From NCBI GenBank assembly GCA_922989275.2, contig OV277874.1, positions 22,432,154-22,496,153 on the forward strand: DNA of 64,000 nucleotides. Reading direction: 5' to 3'. The notes beneath the pieces were generated by a model. That model searched no databases and was not told the origin of the DNA. It saw only the letters and a program-made list of their open reading frames with translations. The position numbers and the translations under genes were made by a program. Every line of letters begins with the position of its first letter. The stretch's first letter is position 1. Positions 29,720-41,631 of the stretch are shown piece by piece. Origin of the DNA: Gari tellinella. Taxonomy: Eukaryota; Mollusca; Bivalvia; Cardiida; Psammobiidae.

Positions 29720-30108
29720 TTTTATTTATGCGGAAACAGTCACTCAGGGGATTATTGTCATTCAAAGCTTCCTAATTCAATCTAACCCGGGTACATTTAA
29801 ATCAGCCAAAGGACTTGAAAACTGTTCATGGTAAATTGATTAAATTGTATTTGTCGTCAGATTATACGACTGTATATACCCTGAGGACCGTTAACTCCTT
29901 AACAACAAAAATAGATTTGACGTATATGCATATTGAATAAAGAAACATGTACATCGACTTTACTATACTACTATCAATAGATACTTCACAATATTGAATT
30001 TATAAGCATATAATATTATATGTATTAGATTTAAATGATAACAAAATAGATCTGATACTCTTTGAACGATTTCTTAACAAAATTACATCATGTATTTGGT
30101 TACATGTA
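29720..30108. other. No gene seen
   Basis: AT-rich, nothing supported. Confidence 0.45.
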
Positions 30109-30357
30109 TCCCTTTCGCTCTCAATGACGCTTAAAACGCGTTTGCAAACAGTTTGGGTCCTGATCAGACGCCGCGTAATGCGGCGTCTAATCAGGATCCA
30201 AACTGTTGGACAACAGTTTAAAATGTCTTCAGTCATACATGTACTGCCATGTTTTGTAACTTTGAAACGTAATTGCAGACAACAACATTGAAACAAACAA
30301 CAATAAAGCGGAGAAGGGATAATAATATCTCGAGCAATTTGATCATGAAAGGGTTAA
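30109..30357 (-). mobile_element. Family E MITE (TTAA type)
   Basis: TCCCTTTCGCTCTCAATGACG left, GATCATGAAAGGGTTAA right. P1 hairpin at 30141-30210 (TTTGGGTCCTGATCAGACG / GTCTAATCAGGATCC). Confidence 0.8.
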
Positions 30358-30453
30358 GACAATGTTTTATACAATACACTTGAAATCAAACAAAATACAA
30401 CTAATGTAAATAACAGTTTTTATACATGTATTGACATTTCTCCAATTTCTTTA

Positions 30454-30600
30454 TACTGTCAAATCTCGATAATATGAAATCTCTTTAGTTCGAACAAACA
30501 GATAAATCAAACGAAGTTGAAAACGTGGCTTAACCACCATTTCCCTCTGAAATACGGATTTTTCGACTTCAGCGAGGACGAGTAATCGCAATTCAAGACA
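30454..30600. mobile_element. Family I MITE, decayed
   Basis: TACTGTCAAATCTCGATAATA, TTAGTTCGAACAAACAG, AAAACGTGGCTTAACC, TTTTCGACTTCAGCG. Confidence 0.45.
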
Positions 30601-30653
30601 TAGTCTGCGCTCCATTGTTTGCTATGGTCTCATTTACGACGATTTGGAGTTCT

Positions 30654-30684
30654 TTAACCACTAGGGCCGAAGGCCCAAGTGGTT
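30654..30684. repeat. Short hairpin
   Basis: AACCACTAGGGCC, loop GAA, GGCCCAAGTGGTT: a 13-14-bp stem with one mismatch. Isolated; no known role. Confidence 0.5.
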
Positions 30685-30737
30685 AGTTTGCAGCACGACA
30701 GAACGAGAAACCGTGATATATTAGGCCATACCATACC

Positions 30738-30857
30738 ATGGAAGAAGATTATTTCAATTCGGACATTTCAAATAAGGATATAACCGGCTCTACACTGTTC
30801 GGTTTTCAGTATTTAAGGGGGAAAATCGCCTCGGACTATTTTTATCATGTGGTATAA
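30738..30857 (+). other. Small ORF, 39 codons, uncertain
   Basis: ATG in the context CCATGGAAG. Translation begins MEEDYFNSDISNKDITGST and contains LFGFQYLRGK before TAA. The acidic start and LFGFQY segment could be an exon scrap of a transposon-associated or host protein, but no domain is identifiable and a short frame can be chance. The 67-codon frame at 30930-31133 is also unrecognised. Confidence 0.2.
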
Positions 30858-31392
30858 TACTGCGCAACACATCGACCAGCCGTTGTAAAATTGTAACATA
30901 CCGTTTAACAACGGTAGAACATAAATGACATGTATATCGATTCTAAGATGACCAGTTTAAAGAAAGTCATTAGAAAGGAAATCATACTTTATTTCCTCGG
31001 CGGATGCCTTTTTCTGACCGGACAACTATTCTTCCCACGACTTTTACAGGAATCTAACACCCAACAGCAAATTTACGCTGCAGAGAATTTTGCACACACA
31101 CACATTATTTACCGACCACCATCTAACATATAACAAACATTACACGAATCAAGACAGGACAATTGGGAAATGACAGTAGCATGACTGGTTAAAAGATTAT
31201 GGTATTACGGGCTAGAGGAATAACGTAAACGTTACAAAAATGGTAACCTTTAAAGCCGCATTGTGCTTTTGAGAAACCTGCATAAAACGGTTGTTTGGGG
31301 TCCCATTTGAACTACGTGGGACGTGATTCTTTCACAAATTAGCACCAATTAAAAAGCCTCCCTTGTGAATGGAAAGAAGGACAACTCTGTAA

Positions 31393-31600
31393 ATACAGGG
31401 CTCCAGATAACGGAAGTATTTCGAAAACTTAAATCTTTATTTCTGCTTTTAAACCCAATGGTGTCATACTCATTAAAAGTGTCTCGAATAGACGGTTTAA
31501 TCAGTAGTAACACCATAGCATTCGGTGCTGAAATGAGTGAGAAAATGTTAGATTGGTTCAGATTACTCTCGCTTACATGTTTAGCTGGAACATCTGGATA
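31393..31600. mobile_element. Family J MITE, copy 4
   Basis: TACAGGGCTCCAGATAACGG left, hairpin with GGTGTCATACTCATTAAAAG / GATTAATCAGTAGTAACACC-like arms, right end GCTGGAACATCTGG decayed and cut by E. Confidence 0.65.
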
Positions 31601-31799
31601 ACCCTTATTCTGCTGCACAGACGTCTGCTTCGACATTGTCGTCTGCAAAATGTGTTCAGTTTAGATTTATGCATTGTTTTAATTAAACAAACCTTAAGAC
31701 GAGTGTCAAATAGTTTGGATCCAGATGAGACGCCACGTAACGCGGCGTCTTTTTAGATTCAAATAGTTTGTAAACTCCGTAAAGTAGGCACAGGGTTAA
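31599..31799 (+). mobile_element. Family E MITE (TTAA type)
   Basis: TAACCCTTATTCTGCTGC left, GGCACAGGGTTAA right; P1 hairpin TTTGGATCCAGATGAGACG, CCACGTAACGCGGCG with a damaged right arm. Confidence 0.7.
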
Positions 31800-31879
31800 A
31801 CACTATGAGATTCAATAACAACGTGTACATATCTTTCACTGTGGGTAAACGGTCAAATAAACTATGGAGAATGTATACC

Positions 31880-32720
31880 TTGAGCTTGCTGAAAATGACT
31901 GTTTCAGCCTTGTCCGCTCTCTAACTCAAACATTTCTTTTTGGATCTTCACCAAACTTACTACAAATGTTTATTAGTATAGAATCTAGGTCGGGTTCAAT
32001 AACTAGCAAAATAGCATAAGGCATGTCTGAGTTATTGCTGAAAAATGCTGAAACAGTCATTTTTTAATACATAAAGGGCAAAAACTCAGATATGCCACAT
32101 GCGATTTTTGTAATAATCAAACTAAACCTAAATTTTATATACGTAAACATTTTCAGCAAGTTTAATGAATATCCGATAAAAACTGTATGTGTTAGAGTGC
32201 AAAAAGTGACTGAAACCGTCATTTTTCATTAATAAACAGGCAATAACTTAGATATACCTTATGCGCTTTTAGTAGTAATCATACTAAACCTTGATATTAT
32301 ATCAATAAATATTTTCAGCAAATTTGGTGAAGATCCAATAAAACGTATTTGTGTTAGAGAGCAAACCTTGCTGAAAACAGTCATTTTTTAATACATAAAG
32401 GGCAAAAACTTAGGTATGCCACATGCGATTTTAGTAATAATCAAACTAGACCTGAATTGTATATGAATAAATATTTTCAGCATGTTTGGTGAATATCCGA
32501 TAAAAACTGTTTGTTTTAGAGTGCAAAAATGACTGAAACAGTCATTTTTTATAAATTAACAGGCAATAACTCAAAAACACCTTATGCGATTTTAGTAGTA
32601 ATCAAACTAAACCTTGATTTTATATCAATGAACATTTTCAGCAAGTTTGTGGAAGATCGGATAAAAGATATTCGAGTTAGAGAGCGGACAAAAAAGTGTG
32701 ATAGTCTAACTGACTGATGG
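31880..32720. repeat. Alternating tandem repeat with inverted first unit
   Basis: Units built on CTGAAACAGTCATTTTT, GGCAATAACT, ATTTTCAGCAAGTTTG and TGTTAGAGAGC. Repeat anchors at 32058, 32217, 32381 and 32540 (159, 164 and 159 bp). Units 1 and 3 share AAGGGCAAAAACT and GCCACATGCG; units 2 and 4 share ACAGGCAATAACT and CTTATGCG, so the true period is a dimer. The segment 31885-32040 is the inverse orientation. Confidence 0.8.
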
Positions 32721-33708
32721 AACGACCGTCGAAGGTAATTGCGGTTGCACACGGTGATGTTGACTCCGGCTGTATCACGTGATACTAAGCCGTGTGGTAA
32801 GGTTATAGCAGACGCTCTGTTTTCGGTTTGTTATGATTTTAAATCGCCCTTTTTGGTGATTTAGGTCCGTCTTCATCATTTCATAGATCAGTTTGGCCCA
32901 TTACAATGTTCAAACATTATTATTAACCGTTATTGTATTTCAGACATTATGAAAAGGTCTGAAAACACAATGGGACTTTAAATATATGACGTCACTTCAC
33001 GACATTTAACCGCGGAAGAAGTGGGGTAGGGAAGAGCATTGCAAAACGTCTCAGATACACCACGATGAGCTTCCTATGTTTTTTCGTTTATAAAAACACA
33101 AATGTCTGTCAGTTTGGAATACAAATTATATACATATAAATATATTTAAGGGTGTATTGCCTGTTATAAAGATATAGGCTTTTAGTAATAAATTACATTT
33201 AAGTGAATACGTTTCGTGACAAAGGGCAGCATCGATATTACTTTGTAGTACTACGCTTGTATTTTATTTCTTACAATATCTATTTTGTAGTTTGTGTGGA
33301 ATGTGTACGCTCCTATTATACAAGTTGAACAGTGCTATTTTCTCAAGAATACATCTTTATTTTCAATTTAGGTGTCGGGATACAAATCGTTTGACAATCA
33401 TATGTAGTTTAAAGATATAACATTCAGAGTTCACCATTTGTAATAACCGTAGGCGGGCGGCGACACAGATTCTTAGATTAATTTAAGAAACATCTGCAAC
33501 CAGATTGGCTTCAACTCAGTCCCAGATTTAGTTTAATCAAAGTTAAACTGTTAGAAATAAGGATCGATAATTGTTCACTTAAGGCCTTTGGCTACCGGAA
33601 GTCGGTCTTGTGGGCGAGCGGATATGCGTCTTGACGACACAGACTGTTTTCGTACGTGTTTATACTAGAAAATTTATATAAAGGAAATGTTGATACGAAT
33701 TAGTATAA
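32721..33708. other. No gene seen
   Basis: AT-rich. No coding or repeat feature supported. Confidence 0.4.
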
Positions 33709-33781
33709 TCCTTCATAGCGCAGTTAGTATAGTGGTTGACTAGCAATCAAAAGGTCATAGGTTCGAGACCCATCCGATCCA
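33709..33781 (+). tRNA. tRNA-like sequence, anticodon AGC (pseudogene or SINE head)
   Basis: A box TAGCGCAGTTAG, anticodon loop CTAGCAA between TTGA and TCAA, T arm around GGTTCGAGACC. The acceptor arms (TCCTTCA and CCGATCC) do not pair and the T stem has a mismatch, so a functional tRNA-Ala is unlikely. Confidence 0.45.
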
Positions 33782-34677
33782 AATATTTGTTTTAGTGTCC
33801 GATTTATTGACTTGTCAATCCATAACGCAGTAATCAAGAGACATGTTATGTTTAGTCTTCGTTGATTAGAACAAGTGATGTTTACGGTCCAAGTATATGT
33901 CCACTTACCTGTACGTTTTAATTTAATGACTTACAAGTCAATTAAATCGGTATACATGTAAACGATTTGATCGAACTATAAAGCCACACATTGAAGCTTA
34001 TCAATACGCTAACTTTTTCAAGATTGATATTGCCCATTATAATTATGTTCAAACAATATAATAAACCTTGTATGCAAGTCCATGAATAAATAATAATGCA
34101 TTTTAATGACAAAGTTTTAATTCTAAGGTAGGTAACTGTATCTAAACAACAAATATCCCACATTTTAATAAGAAAATATGTTATTACAACAAATCCTGAC
34201 TGTAATATTTTCTAATTTTTTCAGACTGACTAGTTCATCAACCATATATTTGTATAAAATGAAAACAAATATACATTGAATGAGTCAGTTTTTTGTAATT
34301 CAATTTTTTAGCATTTTGCAAAATTTAAATAGCTGATTACATCTTTCTGAACACCTTTATTCAAATTGTTTTTAGCTTTTCTTGTAATGAATGTTGTGGA
34401 CTACTTATTGGGTGAGAATTATAGTCATTAGCTTTATTCATTTTTAAGAAAAATAAAATCATCAAAATTCTAGGTTTTTGTCAGAAAAAAGACCTTAAAG
34501 ACAAACCACACGATAATTTTTGCCTATATTTACACACATTGTTTCTTACGCTATTATCATTCTTCATGAAAAGTTTCATAACCATCGTATGGAAACTACG
34601 CGCATATGCGAAGTACCTTAACCTACGAGGATACAGTAGAGCAAACGGCAGTGTCAACGAAGGCTTGTTGATTGGTT
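33782..34677. other. No gene seen
   Basis: AT-rich, nothing supported. Confidence 0.4.
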
Positions 34678-35030
34678 GTTTAACCCTTTCACAATTAGCT
34701 TGTTCTCATTACAGTGGAGAATCTGTTATTCTTTCCCAATAAACGCGTTTACGCTAAAACTATTATTTGCAGTGCAAACAGTTTGGAGACAGATCAGACG
34801 CCGGGTAACCCGGCGTCTGATCAGGCTGATCAGGCTCCAAACTGTTTGCCACCAAGATAAACAAGAATTATCAGAATTGTCCAAAATGTGTTCTTTTCTA
34901 CGTTTTAGTGCTTTGCGTTTGCGTTTAAACGGGAAAGAATAACAGATTTTCCACTGTACATAGTGTATGCTAAACGCAGGCTGAAAGTAATTAAGAATGC
35001 TCCTTACTTTCAGTTAACATTAAGCTATCC
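34678..35030 (+). mobile_element. Family C-like fragment split by A
   Basis: TTTAACCCTTTCACAATTAG left of A; right of A GCTAAACGCAGGCTGAAAG, AATGCTCCTTACTTTCAG, TTAACATTAAGC, a reduced P2 hairpin. Confidence 0.45.
34710..34958 (+). mobile_element. Family A MITE, young, rearranged
   Basis: GATCAGGCT is duplicated in the right hairpin arm (34816-34836), and the ten bases GCGTACGTTT are missing near the right end. Confidence 0.94.
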
Positions 35031-35334
35031 CCCTTACTACTTGTAGGATTTAGGGAATATCTGATCAGATAATGTGCATTATTGCGACAGTATCGAGTGA
35101 AACTATTTTTTGGAGTCATGTATTTAAGGCGAACATAGGTTGTTGAGTTGTGAATGATAGGAATACTTGTTTTAGCCAATTTTTATAACCTGACCGAGTA
35201 TTGTATTTAACAGAAAAGTTTATAAAGGTAAATAGGTAACAGGATAACATCAGATATATATTCGAACTCTTTCCTACCTCAGATACATGTAAGCATTATC
35301 CACGTGCAGCACAAGACCACTGCGCTTATTTAAC
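35031..35334. other. No gene seen
   Basis: AT-rich, nothing supported. Confidence 0.4.
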
Positions 35335-35511
35335 TGATACATAAAAACTATTATTACCATTGCAAACAGGTTGGAGCCAGAGCAGACGCCGGGTAACATG
35401 TACATGTATGCCAATCAGATTAAAAAGATAGTTAGAAATTTCTAAAAGTAATTTTCTAAAGTTTAGTGCATTTGCGTTTAAACGGGAAAGAAAAATGTCT
35501 TCTTTACTGTA
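35335..35511 (+). mobile_element. Family A MITE, old, right hairpin arm lost
   Basis: AAACTATTATTACCATTGC, GTTGGAGCCAGAGCAGACG, CCGGGTAACATG, TGCGTTTAAACGGGAAAG, GTCTTCTTTACTGTA. Confidence 0.65.
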
Positions 35512-36098
35512 CATAACGCAAAATAAAAACTAATATCCGTATCTCTAGCTGGATGTACGGAAATCATCGAGTACGATGAACATCCATTTTAAAGTTTTAG
35601 AATGTTTGATTCTTCGAATAACTCGGCCACGTCAGAAGAAGACACTAATACATCAATCAATAAATTTAAAACACTTAAACCTATAGTGCTTAACGTGTTT
35701 TGAATATTTCAATTGTCTTTCAGTCAATCTGATAATGCTATAACATGTGTCGAACATTTACTTTCAAAATATTAATAATCCATGAACTGTATGTATACGG
35801 AATAAAACAATCATGCATGTTTCTAACAAACGAAGAGCATTTACGTTTGATAGTTCGGATGTAAATCTTTAAAATGAATAACATTCACGACATCAAATAT
35901 GATTAAAACTTTCTTGGAGTTTGAAGAGCTTAAAATGTATTCCATGTTGTAGAATTAAATGTCATTGGAGGGAAATTTTATTTAAACACAATAACATTTA
36001 TGAGAACAAATTGCCTAACAGAGCATGCGACCAGCTGCATCTTTATAAACTTTATTACTTTAATAGATAATAAAACATATGATGCGTGTATGCGCATA
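35512..36098. other. No gene seen
   Basis: AT-rich, nothing supported. Confidence 0.45.
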
Positions 36099-36459
36099 TA
36101 CAGGGCTCCCTCCCTACAACGACCCTCCGACAACGAATCCCTCCTTACAACGATCCCTGTAGCAGCTACCTAAAGAGAACAAGTATGTCCAACCTATTCA
36201 CGGCTACAATGTCGTCTGCGTAAAAAAAGTGTCGTCTGCTGTTTTTCTTAGTTACATAATGGACATTTAAACGAGACAAAAACTTAAAGATTAGTGACAA
36301 ACAGCTTGAATCTAGATCAGACGCCGCGTTGCGCGGCGTTTGATTTGGATTTAAGCTGTTTGCAAATGTAAGCCAATTTCCCTCCCTACAACGACCCCCA
36401 GACAATGCACACATTTGTTGTTTCCCAGTATTTATCGTTGTAGAGAGGGGAGCGCTGTA
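36099..36459 (+). mobile_element. Family B MITE, best complete copy
   Basis: TACAGGGCTCCCTCCCTAC left, GTAGAGAGGGGAGCGCTGTA right, TA on both sides. Full P1 hairpin at 36298-36363: CAAACAGCTTGAATCTAGATC, AGACGCCGCGTTGCGCGGCG and mirror. Useful reference for B length (361 bp). Confidence 0.9.
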
Positions 36460-36804
36460 TAAGAAATGTTTTTGAGTTAGTTTTATCGTTAATTCTATTG
36501 ATTAAAGTTTACCGCCTCGATGTTACAAGAATACATGGTTTGGTAAAATTGGTTCTCAATGAAAGCGAGTTACCACACTTCTGATATGGTTCCAAATCGT
36601 TTGCATGGAAATGGTAATTCAATAATGAATGCGTTTATTTGAAAAGAAGACTTTTGTTCCGTGCAAGCTTATTTATATAACACATTACACTATAATAAAG
36701 TATTTGAGAGCACTGGTGATGGTTTTAAAGTGAAAAGCAGAGGTATTGAGTGAATTGGTTACTATTAGTAAACATTTTGAGATTACAATATTTCTCTTTG
36801 CATG
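36460..36804. other. No gene seen
   Basis: A decayed A-like piece near 36580-36660 (ATGGTTCCAAATCGTTTGC, GAATGCGTTTATTTG). Otherwise nothing. Confidence 0.4.
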
Positions 36805-37096
36805 TACAGTGGAGAATCTGTTATTCTGACGTCATTCGTGACGTCATACAGTGGGGAATCTGTTATTCTTTCCCGTTTAAACGCAAACGTACGCAAACGC
36901 AAAGCACTAAAACGATGAAAAGAACAACTTTTGGACAATTCTGATATTTCATGTTTATCATGGTGGCAAACAGTTTGGAGCCTGATCAGACGCCGGGTTA
37001 CCCGGCGTCTGATCTGGCTCCAAACTGTTTGCATTGGAAATAATAGTTTTAGCGTAAACGCGTTTATTGGGAAATAATAACACATTCTCCACTGTA
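36805..37096 (-). mobile_element. Family A MITE, young, one extra terminal unit
   Basis: Left side has a terminus at 36805, TGACGTCATTCGTGACGTCA, then a second terminus at about 36847. Remainder normal. Confidence 0.94.
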
Positions 37097-37420
37097 CTTG
37101 ATAGTACGATTTGAAAGTAGTTTAAATAAAGTTTCCTGTATGTATATTATATATAAAGATAATTGAAACATCGAATAAAACTACTCTAAAAAGTATGAAA
37201 ATCGGAATAGGTCTAAACACACTTTATACATAAAGTATTTGATTGTCATTAAACAATATCAGTTAAGTATTGTTTTGTTTTATTGACCTGTCAAGATTTG
37301 AATATTCATACGTCACTGAATGGATATAGTTAGCTTCGATATAAAGTCGATACTTTCCGTAATGATTTACGGAAGAAATGTAAGGATGTTGTGCATTCTG
37401 TGTCGAATGTAAATCAATAA
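37097..37420. other. No gene seen
   Basis: AT-rich, nothing supported. Confidence 0.45.
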
Positions 37421-37500
37421 TCGAATTTGTGCAATTGGTAGCGTGTTAGGGTACTTGTAAAAGGACAGAAGGTTGTGGGTACGATTCCCGTTAGGTTTTA
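37421..37500 (+). other. tRNA-like sequence with T-rich tail (decayed SINE)
   Basis: TGCAATTGGTAGCGTG followed by a B-box-like GGGTACGATTCCC and TTTTATTTTATTTTTATT. Weak match to pol III promoter boxes. Confidence 0.35.
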
Positions 37501-37809
37501 TTTTATTTTTATTACATTTTCTTTTCAAACAGTTAGTTTACTTGAATTGATCTAATATAATGTAAAATGTGCCATAGATAACCTAACCGTTACATTTTGA
37601 TAACTATTGAAAGTTAATGTATGTAAATGTTACCCGATGTGGTCTCTCACTGCTAGATAAAATGCCTTAACCCATTGGTCACTCAAACTTTTAATGGACT
37701 ACTCCAGTTTCCAATTAATTCTAGTCAATGTATGACAACAAAATAATGACAAACAGTGTATACATGTACACCAAATAATGAAAATAACCATAATAAAAAT
37801 AAATAATAT

Positions 37810-37885
37810 AAAAGCCCTCGCTGGGTATCGAACTCATGACCATGCATGTACTTAGTAGACTACTGTACTGTCTCGACCACAATCA
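37810..37885 (-). other. tRNA-like sequence, minus strand (decayed SINE)
   Basis: On the minus strand GTGGTCGAGACAGT, then GAGTTCGATACCC and CAGCGAGGGC. Resembles tRNA A and B boxes; no clean cloverleaf. Confidence 0.35.
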
Positions 37886-38180
37886 CATATAGGTATCGAC
37901 ATCTTATTGTTTATATGAACTTTATGTTCCAACCCTGACCGACCCGTAAAACGTAGCGGAATCAATCGATATGGACCGAAGCTATATATAGCGTGTTCAG
38001 CCAGCGTATAATTATTTAAATTTTGACAGGTTAATAAAACACAACAATAGTTTGAGCTATTATCGATAGTTAGACCTCTATCACTTTCAGCAAAGAAACG
38101 TAGTTACATGTAACGTTGTTTATAAGTAAAACTCTCTACAAGTGTTTGTGTGAAGTGTTTTATTCCCAATATTTATTAAA
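37886..38180. other. Dispersed-repeat segment
   Basis: TCACTTTCAGCAAAGAAACG, AGTAAAACTCTCTACAAG (38085-38142) resemble 62785-62845. No gene seen. Confidence 0.4.
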
Positions 38181-38472
38181 TACAGTGGATAATCTGTTAT
38201 TCTTTCCCATTAAACGCGTTTACGCTAAAACTATTATTTGCAGTACAAACAGTTTGGAACCAGATCAGACGCCGGTTAACCCGGCGTCTGGTCAGGCTCC
38301 AAAATGTGTGCCACCAAGATAAACAAGAATTATCAGAATTGTCCAAAAGTTGTTCTTTTTTACGTTTTAGTGCTTTGCGTTTGCGTACGTTTGCGTTTAA
38401 ACGGGAAAGAATAACAGATTCTCCACTGTATGACGTCACCAATGACGTCAGAATAACATATTCTCCACTGTA
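38181..38472 (+). mobile_element. Family A MITE, young, one extra terminal unit
   Basis: First right end at 38430, then TGACGTCACCAATGACGTCA and a second terminus ending 38472. Left end TACAGTGGATAATCTG. Confidence 0.94.
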
Positions 38473-39209
38473 TGTACTGTTTACCCTATAGCTTGTTGTC
38501 AATATTGAGATAATGTTGTTGCTTAACTTTCAAAACCTACCGTGAAATCTGTTTTAGTCGCATTTGTCAGCCGTATCAGATTGCATAAACGTTTCCAATG
38601 ACAATGTTTTTGATCAGTATATGATTTGGGATGAAACAAACGTGTGTTCTGGATCGAAATTGACCATACATCAAATTCTACTTTTTTCAAAATAAAACCT
38701 TTTTTCATTTTCTACCTGCAATATTATTGGTCTACACTGGATCACATGTAAATCTGTTTTAAATCCTATTGTCAATTTCAATAAAATCGAACCTGATAGA
38801 TCATCATATTAGTCAGCTTTCTTTTAATAAACCAAGGAGAATCGATTACGTAGTAGCATTTTTATAGCCGGTCACAACCTTCGTATATGTAGCCATATCT
38901 CGTACTCGATCGGAAGTTGTTCAGTAATTCTCATCTACATGTATATCGATAGTACGCGGATATACCCGAGTGGTTCCCGAAAAAAAAAGTATATGACACA
39001 AACCGAAAATGACGTCAATTCTACGTTAACGCGACAAAACGTCATTTTAGATAACGTTAAAATTATTTTAAGCATTCTGGAGTTTAAGTTGGTGAAATTA
39101 TGCAAATAAACAGCCTACGGCATCGGTCGATATTTTTTTTCTTTGCTCCATAAATTCTAATATCGACCCAATGAAAGTGCAATAAAGTATTAAGCCCATT
39201 GCAAACAGT
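38473..39209. other. No gene; short C-like fragment
   Basis: TACCCTATAGCTTGTTGTC, TTGTTGCTTAACTTTC at 38482-38530 look like family C. The rest is AT-rich, unfeatured. Confidence 0.4.
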
Positions 39210-39460
39210 TTAACCCTTTCCCCCATAGAAGCGCCTTTTAGCGCATATGATTTATTCCTCCGCTGAAGAAAGTAGTTCCAATATAATCATTCATGAATAT
39301 ATAGTATAGGCAATACTTTCTATATACTAGCACATGAAAGCTTAAATCAGGCTGAAAGTAAAGCAGAATGCGCCTAAGGCGCATTCTGCTTTACTTTCAA
39401 CCTGCTTTAAGTAGTCACCTATCTTCAATACTAGAAATAGGCTATCAGGTAAAGGGTTAA
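39210..39460 (+). mobile_element. Family C MITE, full length, reference copy
   Basis: TTAACCCTTTCCCCCATAG left, ATCAGGTAAAGGGTTAA right, TTAA at both ends, 251 bp. P2 hairpin at 39333-39411: GCTTAAATCAGGCTGAAAG, TAAAGCAGAATGCGCC, TAAGGCGC and mirror. Inserted between CAAACAGTT and CGTCTGATCAACTTG, that is, within an older P1 hairpin. Confidence 0.95.
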
Positions 39461-40469
39461 CGTCTGATCAACTTGAAGCTGCATCACACTCATGTCGATA
39501 TTTCTCGGGTCAAATTTCAAGCGATTACATTTAATAAAAGCCAAAATTCGACAATATTATACGATATGACGATACTTAAAATGTCAAATAGATGTATCCA
39601 ACAAATCCCCGCAAGTACAGATGATTGTATGTTTTCTCATATTGATTCGAAATCCTCTAGCTACGTTTGAATTGTCACAATATGTTCTGCTTAACTATAC
39701 AGTTAGACATTATATTGAAATTCCTATCAGCAAACAATTTTGACTGGTTCATTACTGTATACCTGTACATCAATTTTTGGTAAATAAAATGCGTCTGCGG
39801 GTAAGAAATAACCCTTTCCCTACTACATGTAGGAGTTCATGTCGACCTATATCCATGTTTTCATGGCTTTCTATTAGAACGTTCGATGCAATTGGACGTT
39901 CTCACAAATTTCTGAATAAGTTATGTGGATACATAGCATGCATTTTCACCCTTTCATGATCAAAAAGATTGAATAGAACTCAAACAGACATAATAAAATG
40001 ATATTACCCTTCCCTGCATGCGCACATGCATGCGTTGAAACAGTTTATAAGATTATAGTGACGAAATTAAACTAGCATAAACTGTGCGTCAATCAAAGGC
40101 TATAGTATTTTCACGTTTAGTACCATATCATTTCTAATTATTAACTGTCTGTATTAAAAAAGAGTGTTTCAAGTTTTGGCATTTTGGTATGAAAAATCTG
40201 ATAGCTGGCGTCTGATCTGAAATCCTAATAAATGTATATGTCAATTAACTTGTCATTTATCGATTCAGGGATCACTTTAACACGAAATTATTATCTATTA
40301 ACATTTTAAATACAGGCAAGTTGTCTTTAGGATAATTATATTTGCAAGAACAGCCTTATAATTTAGACTTTACCAACGATCTCGTCTCTGATAGATGTCA
40401 GTAGCGTGTTCAGTTACCATTGTTTGCTGTTTATGTTAGCAGGTTGTTCCCTGTGTGCATCGTTCAGAG
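39461..40469. other. No gene seen
   Basis: Contains CCCTTTCCC and CCCTTTCATGATCAAAAAG words (39805, 39950) that may be E or C remnants. No supported CDS. Confidence 0.4.
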
Positions 40470-40706
40470 TACACGACATAAAACGTGTTCTTTCTAAATT
40501 ACCGCCTTTACGCTGAAACTATTATTTTCATTGCAAACAATTTGGAGCCAGATCAGTCGCCGGGTATCTCGGCGTTTGTTCAGGCTCAAAACTGTTTGCC
40601 ACACAAATTAGAACTGGAAGTCAGAATTGTCAAAAAATTGTCATTTTCTATATTTCAGTGCAATGAGTTTGCGTTTTAACGGAAGAATAACGTTTTCTCC
40701 ACTGTA
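40470..40706 (+). mobile_element. Family A MITE, old, in duplicated segment
   Basis: TACACGACATAAAACGTG to GTTTTCTCCACTGTA; GATCAGTCGCCGGGTATCTC. The same copy at the same site is found at 62919-63155. Confidence 0.8.
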
Positions 40707-41631
40707 TTTCAGACCGGTAGCCAATTCGCAATCGATAGGCATCGACGTCCATCGATTTCTTTACTGATCTCATCGCATGTCTCTGGTATAGTGTTCCGTT
40801 AGTACCATCGTGCTTTCGCGCTTTCACCCTAAGGCGAAATCGCGAAACAAAATATTCTGACCTTAAAAACCACGCTATTGTTTATTTTAAGTCCAAAGAC
40901 GCGAACACTTGTTAAAAGATACCAAGTCCTGCTTATCTCTCTAAGGGTATTGTTTTACCCTTCTTCGAACAACACACACAATTTGGGCCTCCCATTGGGT
41001 GTTTTTATAGAGAGGGAGCACTGAACCTTATTATTCACTGTAATCATATCAGAACAAGCACATTCGTTTTGGAGAAAATAACTTACTTTGTAATGTAATC
41101 AGACTGTTATACAATATTTGTTTTTGTCGGGTTTCGATCCTTGTAATTACTAATTTTAACGTACAGTTAAACAAATGTTATTAATTTCCATCAAATGCGT
41201 TTGCGATGAAAATTTTATTTCCACTGTAAACACTTTTAAGAACATACTTTATTCAACTTGTACACAATCAGGTACCTCGTTACATAACATACAATCATAC
41301 AATACAAAACATACATGGTAAATGTGGAAACAGTATAGGTCTTCTAACAAAATTTACTTAGAAAGTGCAAAGAAAGCACTGTAGAATGCACTGCTCTGTA
41401 GATAGCACTGTGCATCCTACTGGTACTTTAGCTATGTATTTTATCTGATATATTTTTTAACAACGTTAGTGTAATTTTTTATATATATATATATTACATT
41501 CTTGTGTTGGAGAATGAACTATGCAATTGTAATTAATGCGGATACATACAACATTTGATACATTCAAGGTTGTGACATATAATTTCTGACTCATGAATTT
41601 GGCAATACAGTGACATACATACACACATACT
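40707..41631. other. B fragment and LINE-like tail; no gene
   Basis: Family B right end at 40958-41026 (CTTCGAACAACACACACAAT, TATAGAGAGGGAGCACTG). On the minus strand TTGAATAAAGTATGTTC at 41238-41256 looks like a retroelement polyadenylation end. An (AT)n run lies at 41481-41494. Confidence 0.4.
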
